A stretch of DNA of 58,554 nucleotides, taken from NCBI RefSeq assembly GCF_900188485.1, contig NZ_FZPH01000031.1:1-58554 (forward strand), written 5' to 3'. This DNA comes from Asanoa hainanensis. Its GTDB lineage: Bacteria; Actinomycetota; Actinomycetes; Mycobacteriales; Micromonosporaceae. Shown piece by piece: positions 49,963 through 58,206 of this stretch. Below the pieces are notes generated by a model. That model did not search any database. It was not told the DNA's origin and saw only the letters and a list, made by a program, of their open reading frames with translations. The number at the start of each line of letters is the position of its first letter. Position 1 is the first letter of the stretch. A program made the position numbers and the translations under genes.

Positions 49963-50945
49963 TATGGGCCGGGCGGGATGCTCGGCGACGCGGTCGGGGT
50001 GGGTGTCGGCGTGGCGGTCGGAGTGGGTGCCCCCGACGAGACCTCGAGGGTGACCGTGGTGCCCGGTCGCACCTGCGTGCCGGGCCCGGGATCCGAGTCG
50101 AGCACCGTCCCGGCCGGCTGGTCGGACTCCACGTAGGTGATGCGCGCGCCCAGCCCGACCCCGGAGAGCCGCTGCACGGCCTCGTCCTGGCTCAGCCCCT
50201 GCAGGATCGGCACCTCGACGGGCGCCGGCGTGGTGGCGGTCGGCGACGGCGAGCTGGTCGTGGGTGCGGCGCTCGTCGGTGCGGGCGTGGTCGCGACCGG
50301 CGTAGTAGGGCTCGGCTCCGGTTTGGGGCCGCCGTCGCCGCGCAGGATCAGCCAGAGGCCGAACGCGAGCACGCCGAGCAGGACCAGCGCGATGATGCCG
50401 ATCAGGATCGGCATCCACCACCGACGCCCGTCGGGCGGCCCGGGCTGCCAGTGGTCCGGCGGACCGTCGTCCGGCGGCTCACCCGGGCCACCGGGCTGCG
50501 GGATGCCGGCACGCCCGGCCCAGGCCCGATCCGCCGGCGGCGTGGCGTTGCGCGGCGCGTTCTGCTGGATCCGCGTGGTCCGGTCGTCGTCCCCCGCCCG
50601 ACCGGCCGCCGAGATCTGCGTCGTCCGGTCGTCGTCGCGCGGCCGCTCGATCCGGGCCGTGCGGTCCGGATCCTCCGGCAGCCGCTGGGTCGCCGCGGAT
50701 TGTTCGTTCGCCGACTCATTCGCATCCGACCCGATTCGCGTGGCGTCGGGCTCGTCCGGCGGCGACACCCGCTGCGTCGCGTCGGGCTCGCTCGGGGGCG
50801 TCACCCGTTGTGTTCGCTCAGCGTCGTCCGGGTCGTCGTCCTCGTCGCGGATCGGGTCGAACGGCGCCGTATGGTCGAGCGGCTGGTCGGGGTTGTCCGA
50901 GCCTGAGGCGCCCCGCGTACGCGGGTCTTCGGGCTGGTCGGCCAT
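49962..50945 (-). CDS. Kinase-less PASTA-domain membrane protein with Thr repeats
   Basis: 327 aa. Residues 1-175 are acidic and low-complexity, with seven short Thr motifs at 45, 57, 69, 86, 96, 108 and 123 (ERTQRV, DATQRV, DATRIG, AATQRL, DRTARI, DRTTQI, DRTTRI). One TM about 177-203 (WMPILIGIIALVLLGVLAFG). Then Pro/Thr-rich spacer and one PASTA domain (VPILQGLSQDEAVQRLSGVG, then YVESDQPAGTVLDSDPGPG). The PASTA part is outside and could bind muropeptides; no kinase domain is present. Six of the seven Thr motifs fit TxxI/L/V, the FHA ligand pattern. Confidence 0.85.
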   Translation of the reverse strand: MADQPEDPRTRGASGSDNPDQPLDHTAPFDPIRDEDDDPDDAERTQRVTPPSEPDATQRVSPPDEPDATRIGSDANESANEQSAATQRLPEDPDRTARIERPRDDDRTTQISAAGRAGDDDRTTRIQQNAPRNATPPADRAWAGRAGIPQPGGPGEPPDDGPPDHWQPGPPDGRRWWMPILIGIIALVLLGVLAFGLWLILRGDGGPKPEPSPTTPVATTPAPTSAAPTTSSPSPTATTPAPVEVPILQGLSQDEAVQRLSGVGLGARITYVESDQPAGTVLDSDPGPGTQVRPGTTVTLEVSSGAPTPTATPTPTPTASPSIPPGP

Positions 50946-51058
50946 CCTCGATCCCTTCGCTGCCTGGAAGATCCGGAACCGACCCTAGCCTGCCCGGGTG
51001 GATCACGCTCCGGGCGCGAGGCTCGCCCGCATCGCGGGCGAACGCTACGCTGCCCGGC

Positions 51059-52171
51059 ATGGCCGTACGAGGCTGGGGAGGATCGATCGCCGCGGCGATC
51101 GGCATTGCTGCCTGCGCCGGTGCCGCGCAGCTCGGTCTCGGCTACGGCCTGGGCATCATCACCTGGCTGCCGGCGTCCGACCGGGTGGGCGAGGCGGCCT
51201 GGGCCGCCAGCCTGTCGTGGGCCGCGTGGATCGCCGCGACCTCGACGGTCGCGGGCGCGATCGGCGCGCAACGGCTCACCGACGCGGCCGACACCGACAG
51301 TGACCCACCCGGCGCCACGTTCCTCGGCCGCGTCTCACTCGTCGTCGCCGCCGCGGTCGGCGCGCTCGTCACCGTCGCCCTGGTGGCGGTGCCCGCCCGG
51401 GCCGCGGTCAGGGCCGACACGTTCTCGCCGCAGACCATCGCCGCCGGCTACGCGGTGATCGGTGTGCTGCTCGGCCTCGTCTTCGCGACGTGGGCCCTGT
51501 CGTCGCGCGCGGCGGCAAGCAACGTCATCGCGACGGTCGGCTGGCTCTGGTTGCTCGCCGTGGTCTCGGTGACCGAGGGGGTGGTCTCGGGCGGCGACCA
51601 GTCGCCCGCCCAACTCGGCGTCTGGCAGATCACCAGCGGCAGTGACGCCTTCTGGTTCCGTGACTACCTCTACTGGCCGGGCGCGGCGCTCGCGCTCGGT
51701 GCGGCGTTCGTGATCGGCGCACTGGTCGCCCGCGGCCCGGCCCGCGACCCGCTGCACCGCGTCGGTGCCGCGGTGTCCGGCATCGCGGGTCCGCTCGTGG
51801 TGGCTTCCGCCTATTTCTTGGCCGCGCCGCGGCTGTCCGGCATCCGCGCCGAACAGGTCTCGGCGCACCTGCTGGCCCCGTACGCGGTGCTGGCGGGCCT
51901 GGCCGGCTCGGTGCTGGTCACCACCCTGGCGCAACGCGCCGACCGGTCCCTGGTGACGGTGCCGACCCAGCGCGCGCAGGCCGGCGAGCCCAGCCGCGAC
52001 CGGGTCGACCCCGGCCCGGCGACCGACGACGGTGCGGAGGCCGTGCGTACCCCCGTCGCCACTCCATTGTGGCCGGCGGGCACCGCACCCGGCGAAACCC
52101 CGCCGTCACCACCGAAGCCGGAACGCAAGCGCCGCTTCGGCCGCCGCGGCAACGGCGACGGCGACGCCTAG
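51059..52171 (+). CDS. Hypothetical multipass membrane protein
   Basis: 370 aa. About eight hydrophobic segments (GGSIAAAIGIAACAGAAQLG, VVAAAVGALVTVALVAVPA, VIGVLLGLVFATWALSS, ALALGAAFVIGALVARG, GIAGPLVVASAYFLAA, LAGLAGSVLVTTLAQ) and a basic C-terminal tail (PKPERKRRFGRRGNG). No recognised domain. ATG 51059 is set by the start of natural sequence. Convergent 4-nt overlap with the GCS2 gene. Probably envelope-related, without stronger evidence. Confidence 0.75.
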   Translation: MAVRGWGGSIAAAIGIAACAGAAQLGLGYGLGIITWLPASDRVGEAAWAASLSWAAWIAATSTVAGAIGAQRLTDAADTDSDPPGATFLGRVSLVVAAAVGALVTVALVAVPARAAVRADTFSPQTIAAGYAVIGVLLGLVFATWALSSRAAASNVIATVGWLWLLAVVSVTEGVVSGGDQSPAQLGVWQITSGSDAFWFRDYLYWPGAALALGAAFVIGALVARGPARDPLHRVGAAVSGIAGPLVVASAYFLAAPRLSGIRAEQVSAHLLAPYAVLAGLAGSVLVTTLAQRADRSLVTVPTQRAQAGEPSRDRVDPGPATDDGAEAVRTPVATPLWPAGTAPGETPPSPPKPERKRRFGRRGNGDGDA

Positions 52172-53646
52172 TCGATCGGCCAGGTGTGCACGGGATCGTT
52201 GGTGCGCGCTAGCTCCGCGTAACGATCGAGCATATGGTGCAGCGCCGTCGTGCGGTCCAGGCCGCGCTTGCGCTCCGCCGCGCGGACCATCGCCGTCTGC
52301 CAGGCCGCGCCGTTCTGGCCGGTGCGGCAGCGTTCGGCGATGATGCCCAGCAACTGGTCGCGGAACCGCGGTGCGACACCGAAGCGGTCCAGCCCCGCCG
52401 CCGCCCTAGGCAGCAACACCTCGGGCACGAGGTCCGCGATCCGCACCTCGCCGTGCCGGGGCCAGTAGACCCGGGCGTCGAGGCCACGGCGGGCGGCGGC
52501 GTGGAAGTTCTCCTCGGCCTTGGTGAACGGCAGCTGGCTCCAGATCGGACGGTCGGCCTCGGCCAGGTCGCGCACGAGTCCGAAGTAGAACGCCGCGTTC
52601 GCCAGCATGTCGATGACTGTGGGCCCGGCCGGCAGGACCCGGTTCTCCACGCGCAGGTGCGGCCGGCCATTGTGGATGTCGTAGACCGGCCGGTTCCAGC
52701 GGTAGATGGTGCCGTTGTGCAGGCGGAGCTCGCCGAGATGGGGCACGCCGCCGCTGTGCAGGACCTCGACCGGGTCCTCGTCGTCGGTGATCGGCAGCAG
52801 CGGCGGGAAGTAGCGGACGTTCTCCTCGAACAGGTCGAAGATCGAGGTGATCCAGCGCTCGCCGAACCACACGCGTGGCCGTACCCCCTGTGATTTCAGC
52901 TCGTCGGGTCGCGTGTCGGTGGCCTGCTCGAACAGCGCGATCCGGGTCTCGGCCCAGAGCTGTTTCCCGTACAGGTAAGGCGAATTGGCCCCGATGCCGA
53001 CCTGGATGCCCGCGATCGACTGGGCCGCGTTCCAGTAGTCGGCGAACGTGTCGGGTGAGACCTGCAGGTGGAACTGCACGCTGGTGCACGCCGACTCGGG
53101 CGCGATCGAGTCGGTGAAGGTCTGCAACCGTTCCACACCACGGATGTCGAGCCCGATGTCCTCACCGCGGGCCGCGACGATCTGCTCGTTGAGCGCCCAG
53201 TAGCGCTCGTTGCTGGAGAGGTTGGCGAGAACCAGGTGGCGCGGGGTGAGGGTGGGCAGGATGCCGATCAGCACGATCGTCGCGTCGGCCTTGTTGGCCC
53301 GGTCTTCCGCGCGACCGAGGCTGGCCTGGATGTCGTGCTGGTAGTCGGCGAACCCGTCGCCCTCGATCAGCCGCGGCCGCGCGTTCAGCTCGAGGTTGAA
53401 CAGCCCGAGCTCGGTCTGGAACGTCGGATCCGCGAGGTTGGCCAGGATTTCCGCGTTGCGCATTGCTGGCTCGGCGTCTTTGTCGACCAGGTTGAGCTCG
53501 ATCTCCAGACCCGTCGTCGGCCGCTCGGCGTCGAACTCGAAGTCGTCGAGCATAAGCGCGAAGACATCGAGACATCGCCGGACTTTCTGCCGATAGCGGA
53601 CGCGGTCCTCACGGGAGAAAAAAACCGGCGACACATCCTTGCCCAT
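52168..53646 (-). CDS. Glutamate-cysteine ligase family (GCS2-like) protein
   Basis: 492 aa. GCS2-type carboxylate-amine ligase: GLEIELNLVDKDAEPAMRNA near the N-terminus, NLELNARPRLIEGDGF, TPRHLVLANLSSNERYWALN, VQFHLQVSPDTFADYWNA, GANSPYLYGKQLWAETRIAL, VENRVLPAGPTVIDMLAN. Such enzymes in actinomycetes make gamma-glutamyl peptides; some are EgtA-like. The substrate is not certain here. Start ATG 53646. Confidence 0.85.
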   Translation of the reverse strand: MGKDVSPVFFSREDRVRYRQKVRRCLDVFALMLDDFEFDAERPTTGLEIELNLVDKDAEPAMRNAEILANLADPTFQTELGLFNLELNARPRLIEGDGFADYQHDIQASLGRAEDRANKADATIVLIGILPTLTPRHLVLANLSSNERYWALNEQIVAARGEDIGLDIRGVERLQTFTDSIAPESACTSVQFHLQVSPDTFADYWNAAQSIAGIQVGIGANSPYLYGKQLWAETRIALFEQATDTRPDELKSQGVRPRVWFGERWITSIFDLFEENVRYFPPLLPITDDEDPVEVLHSGGVPHLGELRLHNGTIYRWNRPVYDIHNGRPHLRVENRVLPAGPTVIDMLANAAFYFGLVRDLAEADRPIWSQLPFTKAEENFHAAARRGLDARVYWPRHGEVRIADLVPEVLLPRAAAGLDRFGVAPRFRDQLLGIIAERCRTGQNGAAWQTAMVRAAERKRGLDRTTALHHMLDRYAELARTNDPVHTWPID

Positions 53647-53788
53647 GTGTGCCCTCCCCGGCGCACGGCCCCGTATGAGTGGCGAGTGGACCCTTCACGG
53701 TAGGAGGGCCGAGGCCGCTCGGCCAGAGTCAAACCAGATACTTATCACCCTTTGTAAGCGGATCAAAGCGTTCAGTCCACCATACGTC

Positions 53789-53824
53789 AAGGCCCCGGCA
53801 GCGAGTGATCGCTGCCGGGGCCTT
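53789..53824 (-). terminator. Strong terminator hairpin
   Basis: AAGGCCCCGGCAGCGA (53789-53804) and TCGCTGCCGGGGCCTT (53809-53824) form a perfect 16-bp stem with a 4-nt loop. It lies 16 nt downstream of the YceI stop on the minus strand and before the GCS2 gene. Confidence 0.9.
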
Positions 53825-53839
53825 GAAAAGAGGCGGTCG

Positions 53840-54424
53840 TCACGCCTGGCGAACGGCCTCGCCCTCGAGCTCGATGCGGACCTTCTTGCCCACCAGGACG
53901 CCACCGGTCTCCAGGTTGACGTTCCAGGTCAGGCCGAACTCCTCGCGGTCGATCTCGGTGCTGGCCGAGAAGCCGAAGATGTCCATGCCGTACGGGTTGC
54001 GGCCGGCGCCCTCGAACTCGACCTTGAGCTCGACCTTGCGGGTCACGCCGCGGATGGTCAGCTCACCGGGGAGGACGAACTCCGTGCCGTTGACCTTCGT
54101 CACGCCACCGAGGCTCTGGAACTCGATGGTCGGAAACTCCTCGGTCTTGAGGAAGTCGGGGCTGCGGAGGTGTGCGTCACGGTCAGCGACACCAGTGGTG
54201 ATGCTGGCGGTCTTGATCGTCGCGGAGACGCTGGACTCCGTCGGGTCCTCGGCGACCGTGATGGTCGCGGCGGCCTCGTCGAAGTGACCGCGAACCTTGG
54301 CCACCATCATGTGGCGAGCGACGAAACCGACCAACTTGTGCGCGGGGTCGAGTTCGTACGTGCCGGGGGCCGGGATGGTCACGCCGTTCCAGACGCGGGT
54401 GTTGTTGGTAGCGGTGTCGCTCAC
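53840..54424 (-). CDS. YceI-family lipocalin-like protein
   Basis: 194 aa. YceI beta-barrel: GTYELDPAHKLVGFVARHMM, VRGHFDEAAATITVAEDPTE, SVSATIKTASITTGVADRDA, HLRSPDFLKTEEFPTIEFQS and GELTIRGVTRKVELKVEF. Binds polyisoprenoid or similar lipids; no signal peptide is seen, so it is probably cytoplasmic. GTG 54424 is the start because GAAGGAG lies 8 nt upstream; upstream ATG 54478 would give nonsense residues. Divergent from a MarR regulator. Confidence 0.93.
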   Translation of the reverse strand: MSDTATNNTRVWNGVTIPAPGTYELDPAHKLVGFVARHMMVAKVRGHFDEAAATITVAEDPTESSVSATIKTASITTGVADRDAHLRSPDFLKTEEFPTIEFQSLGGVTKVNGTEFVLPGELTIRGVTRKVELKVEFEGAGRNPYGMDIFGFSASTEIDREEFGLTWNVNLETGGVLVGKKVRIELEGEAVRQA

Positions 54425-54464
54425 GGGAGGGGCTCCTTCAAGAGAGTCAGCGGTTTGCCTGATC

Positions 54465-54480
54465 AGTTGATGAAGCAACT
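54465..54480. promoter_or_regulatory. MarR-type operator AGTTG-N6-CAACT
   Basis: A 16-bp inverted repeat, AGTTGATGAAGCAACT, between the YceI and MarR genes: 41 nt before the YceI start and 49 nt before the MarR start. This is the usual form of MarR sites. Shared control of both genes is likely. Confidence 0.65.
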
Positions 54481-54528
54481 ATATCGCCGGCAATATTCCG
54501 CATGTCAAGGACTGCTATGCTGGGCCTC

Positions 54529-55026
54529 GTGAGTGAGTTGTTCGACGACCCCCGGATCACCGCGATCGGGCTGCTCGCCGAGGCCTTCAGCGGGCTCTCG
54601 GCGCGCTTTGACGCGCAACTGGCGGGGCACAAGCTGTCCGGGGTCGAGTTCGAGGTGCTGATGCGCCTGGCTCGCTCATCGGGACACGAGTTGCGCATGA
54701 CCGACCTCGCCGCCCAGACCTCGCTCTCCACCAGCGGCGTCACCCGCGTGGTCGACCGCATGGAGCGCGAAGGCCTGCTTCGTCGTCGAGCCTGCCCTAC
54801 CGACCGCCGCAGTTCCTATGCCGGTGTGACGAGTGCCGGTATGACCCGCCTCACCGAGACGCTGCCGGGCCACCTCGAGCTCATCGAGCAGTGGTTCACC
54901 GGCCAGTTGGAGCCCGCCGAACTCGACGCGTTCCTCGACTACGTGCGGCGGATCCGGGACGCGGTCAACCCGTGCGCGACAGCCGGAGCCGACCGCGATC
55001 GCGAGTCCGAGGCGCCTGCCGCCTGA
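54529..55026 (+). CDS. MarR-family transcriptional regulator
   Basis: 165 aa. Winged helix: GVEFEVLMRLARSSGHELRM, TDLAAQTSLSTSGVTRVVDR (recognition helix), MEREGLLRRRACPTDRRSSY (wing with Asp-Arg-Arg). GTG 54529 is favoured because TATGCT at 54516-54521 is a good -10 just 8 nt upstream, implying a leaderless or short-leader mRNA; ATG 54502 is in frame but would lie before that -10. It probably represses yceI and itself through the AGTTG/CAACT site. Confidence 0.9.
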   Translation: MSELFDDPRITAIGLLAEAFSGLSARFDAQLAGHKLSGVEFEVLMRLARSSGHELRMTDLAAQTSLSTSGVTRVVDRMEREGLLRRRACPTDRRSSYAGVTSAGMTRLTETLPGHLELIEQWFTGQLEPAELDAFLDYVRRIRDAVNPCATAGADRDRESEAPAA

Positions 55027-55169
55027 GGTTGGTTTGGTCACCGGCAGAAAGACCGGCAGAACCGTTCACGCCCTATCGCCAAAAGCCGCATTTGGTACGC
55101 AGAGCGCTTGACCCCCGATACGGTACTCACGAACAACGATCCACGGGGGCCGAAGCTCTAAGCGCTGCG

Positions 55170-55290
55170 GGGGCGCGACGCGGATGTTCCGAAGGTCCGT
55201 CGGGGGGCGGGCCGATCCGCGTCGAGCGGGGGTGGAAGGCAGCCGGTGCTGACCGATTGGGAGGGCGGTCAGCGCCGGCTGCCTTCATGT
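55170..55290 (+). ncRNA. Structured region, possible sRNA or long 3' end
   Basis: Two hairpins in series: CGACGCGGAT (55176-55185) / ATCCGCGTCG (55215-55224), then a 21-bp stem at 55235-55255 / 55266-55286 with a single U-G pair. The second stem overlaps the last codons and stop of the minus-strand regulator at 55269. No open frame is here. It may be the 3' end of the MarR transcript or a small RNA. Confidence 0.4.
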
Positions 55291-57803
55291 TCGGCCTGGG
55301 CCCGCTCGGCGGGCAGCAACGTGATCCCGCCCTCTTTGCAGACCGCCTCGAGCCGGGTGACCACCGCGGCCCGACTGGCCGTGTCGTCCGTCACCGACGC
55401 CAGCCCGACCAGCGCCTCGGCCACGTCCCGCAGGTCCCGCCCGCCGGCGAACGACTGCACCGCGACGCCGTACCACTCGGCCGCCAGCACCCGGTCGCCC
55501 CGCTTGGCCGCCAGCGTCGCCTCGATCATCGCGCTGGGCCCCTGGACGTCGTTGACCGGCGCGTCACCGATGCCCGGATCCGCGTTCGCCGCGGCCGCCC
55601 GCAGCTGCGCCAGCACCGCGAAAGCGTCGTCGGCCCGGTCGGCCAGCGCGAGCGAGAGCCCGATGGTGCCCAGCACCCGGGCGCGATGGCCGGGGTCGCC
55701 GAGCCGCTCCAGCGCCACGATCGCCCTGCGGCCCATCTTCACGGCGTCTTCGTAGCGGCCGTCGAGCCGGTTGACCTCGGCCACGTTGGCCAGCGCCAGC
55801 GCGCGCAGCCGGTCGTCGCCGCACTGGGCGGCCAGGCGGTCGACCGCGGCCATCCGCCGCCGGGCCGCGCCCAGCTCGCCGGCCCGGATCTCGTGCCACG
55901 CCAGGTTGCTCTGGGCGACCGCCATGTCCCGGGTGCGTCCGGTGCGCGTGGCCAGCGTCAACGCCGCCGCACCGTGCCGGCGGGCCTCGTCGTATCCGCC
56001 CGTCGACATCCACAACCCGGACAGCTGGTTGCGGGCCGCCAGCTCGCCGGAGACGTCGCCCTGCTCGCGGAAGGTCGCTAGGGCGGCCTCCGCGGCCGGC
56101 AACTCGGTCGGCCCGGCGCTGTGCTCGGCGGCGAGCTGGGCGACGCCGAGCTGGGCCCAGGCGCGCAGGACGGCGTCGGCATTGGCGGTACGCGGATCGT
56201 CGAGCAGCCGGCGCAGCCACTGCCGCCCCGCCGCGTCCCGGCCCCGGAACCGCCACCAGCGCGGCAGGTTAGCAGCCAGCAGCAGTGCGGTATGCGGGTC
56301 GTCGATCGCCGAATGGGCCAGCGCACCCCACAGGTCGCTGGTCAGCTCGTCGAGCCGGGCCACCGCGCCGGGCAGGCTGCCGCCGGCGAGCTCGGGCGCC
56401 ACCCGGGCCGCGAACCGGGCCATCACCAACGCGTGCCGGCGCCGGATCGCGGCCAGCTCGCCCTCGGCCGCGGCCTGCTCCTCGGCATAGTCGCGGACGA
56501 CGTCGAGCAGGCGGAACCGCATCGAGCCGGCGCCCCGCATGCCGAGCAGGCCGAGCGCGACGAGCCGGTCGAGCAGCGGCACCGGGTCACCGTCGAGGGG
56601 ACCGCCGGGCGCGTCCGGGTCGGCCAGCATGGCCTCGCCGAGCTCGACCGACCAGCGGTTCCGGAAGGGCGACAACCGGCGTACCGCCACCTGCTCCTCG
56701 GGTTCGAGCAACCGGTAACTGGCCGCGACCGCATCGCGCAGACTCACGGCGACCGCCTGGTACGCACCGCTTTCCGGCCCGGCGAGATCGAGCAGCCGAT
56801 GCCCGTAGCGGTCGAGGATCTGGTTCATGTCGAGTACGCGGCCGCGGGCGGCGGCGAGCTCGATGGCCAGCGGCAGCCCGCCGAGCCGGCGCACCAGCCG
56901 GACCAACGCGCCGACCTCACCGGGCTCGAGCGGGTCCCGGCGCACGCGGCGCAGCCGCTCGAGGAACAGCGCGACCGCGGGGAATCGGGACACTGTGGAC
57001 AGATCCAGGCCCAGGTCGTCGGTCGGCGGCACCTCCAGGGGCACGACCGGCCAGACCCGCTCGCCGGGCAAGCCGATCGGATGCCGACCGGTGGCCAGGA
57101 TGCGAAGTGACGGCGCCACGCTGGCCAACCGGTGCAACGCCTCGGCGACCGCGCCCGGCGCCCGCTCGACGGCGTCGACCAACAGCAGGCTGGGCGCACC
57201 GGCCAGCCGGCCGGCCAGCTCGTCGGCCCGCGCCACACCCAGCACGGTAGCGGCGGCGGTCAGCACGTCGCTCTCGGTCGAGCCCTCGGTGATCAGAATG
57301 CCCGCGACGCCACCCGGGTGGCGTTCCTTGACGCGTTCGATCACGGCCAGCGCGACGCTGGTCTTGCCGACCCCGGCGAGCCCGACCAGGGTGACCAGCC
57401 CATCGCCCCGCAAGAGGGTCAACGCCACCTCGGCCACATCGAGGTCACGCCCGACCAACTGCCCGGGCGGCGGCAACCCGCGCCCACGAGCGGCCGAGAT
57501 CGACGTCGCGGACGCGAGCGAGGTCATCGCCGGCACTGGTTCTTCGGCGGCGGGCCCAGCCGGCGCCCCGCGCGCGACAGCGAGGAACTCGGCACGTGCG
57601 GCGCCGACCAGGTTGAGCGCGGTGGCCAGCAGGTCGACGGTGGTGCGCTGAGGCCGGGACGCCCGACCGCGCTCGAGATCGCGCACGGTCCGGACACCAA
57701 CACCGGCCCGCGACGCGAGCTCATTCTGGGTGAGACCGGCCTCCTGACGGCGGGCTTTGAGCAGGGCGTCGAAACCCTGCTCAGCGCCGTGATCCGCGGT
57801 CAT
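55269..57803 (-). CDS. XRE-NB-ARC-TPR transcriptional regulator
   Basis: 844 aa. HTH at residues 8-62 (LLKARRQEAGLTQNELASRA, GVGVRTVRDLERGRASRP). NB-ARC/STAND ATPase: Walker A LVGLAGVGKTSVAL, Walker B SLLLVDAVER, and RILATGRHPIGLPGERVW, ARC parts SRFPAVALFLERLRR and GGLPLAIELAAARGR. The C-terminal 400 residues are TPR-like repeats. Such regulators are ATP-driven switches sensing an unknown signal. Start ATG 57803. It ends inside a strong hairpin on the opposite strand. Confidence 0.9.
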   Translation of the reverse strand: MTADHGAEQGFDALLKARRQEAGLTQNELASRAGVGVRTVRDLERGRASRPQRTTVDLLATALNLVGAARAEFLAVARGAPAGPAAEEPVPAMTSLASATSISAARGRGLPPPGQLVGRDLDVAEVALTLLRGDGLVTLVGLAGVGKTSVALAVIERVKERHPGGVAGILITEGSTESDVLTAAATVLGVARADELAGRLAGAPSLLLVDAVERAPGAVAEALHRLASVAPSLRILATGRHPIGLPGERVWPVVPLEVPPTDDLGLDLSTVSRFPAVALFLERLRRVRRDPLEPGEVGALVRLVRRLGGLPLAIELAAARGRVLDMNQILDRYGHRLLDLAGPESGAYQAVAVSLRDAVAASYRLLEPEEQVAVRRLSPFRNRWSVELGEAMLADPDAPGGPLDGDPVPLLDRLVALGLLGMRGAGSMRFRLLDVVRDYAEEQAAAEGELAAIRRRHALVMARFAARVAPELAGGSLPGAVARLDELTSDLWGALAHSAIDDPHTALLLAANLPRWWRFRGRDAAGRQWLRRLLDDPRTANADAVLRAWAQLGVAQLAAEHSAGPTELPAAEAALATFREQGDVSGELAARNQLSGLWMSTGGYDEARRHGAAALTLATRTGRTRDMAVAQSNLAWHEIRAGELGAARRRMAAVDRLAAQCGDDRLRALALANVAEVNRLDGRYEDAVKMGRRAIVALERLGDPGHRARVLGTIGLSLALADRADDAFAVLAQLRAAAANADPGIGDAPVNDVQGPSAMIEATLAAKRGDRVLAAEWYGVAVQSFAGGRDLRDVAEALVGLASVTDDTASRAAVVTRLEAVCKEGGITLLPAERAQAEHEGSRR

Positions 57804-58206
57804 GGCCAGGAAGATTACGCAGCGCGGGCCCAAACGGGGAGCACAACGTCGCGTCACTGACCGGTTAACGCCCGATTCCCGACAGAGAAAGACTGATTGT
57901 CATGCGGAAATCGTTATCCAGCCCGCAAAACCCCAGCCCACCACGCGGTTTCATGTCAGATATATGCCCGCCCCCGAACCGCCGAAGACCCACCACCAGG
58001 CCGCGCGCTTCGGCAAGGTGGCACAAACCGCGAAGGTGCGACCACCGCGCAACAAGCCCGAGCCCGCTGGCCCGAAGACGGCGAACGAACCGGCAAGCCC
58101 CTTGCCCCTTGGCTTAGTGGTCCGCGGGAACCGCGAGGGTGCGGCCACCGCGCGACGAGCACGAGCCAGGGACGGCGAACGAGCCGACAAGCCCTTAGAC
58201 CACGTC
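57804..58206. other. Non-coding region with decayed repeats beside an insertion sequence
   Basis: No gene is seen. Two imperfect copies of a ~70-nt unit occur at 58026-58100 and 58129-58194. Both share AACCGCGAAGGTGCG/AACCGCGAGGGTGCG starts and GACGGCGAACGA...CAAGCCC ends. The second copy ends about 12 nt before the transposase stop. Confidence 0.6.

Noticed and set aside
55100-55130. Possible sigma70 promoter TTGACC...TACTCA upstream of the structured region
   Set aside because: The spacer between the hexamers is only about 10 nt; no proper -10 lies at 16-18 nt.
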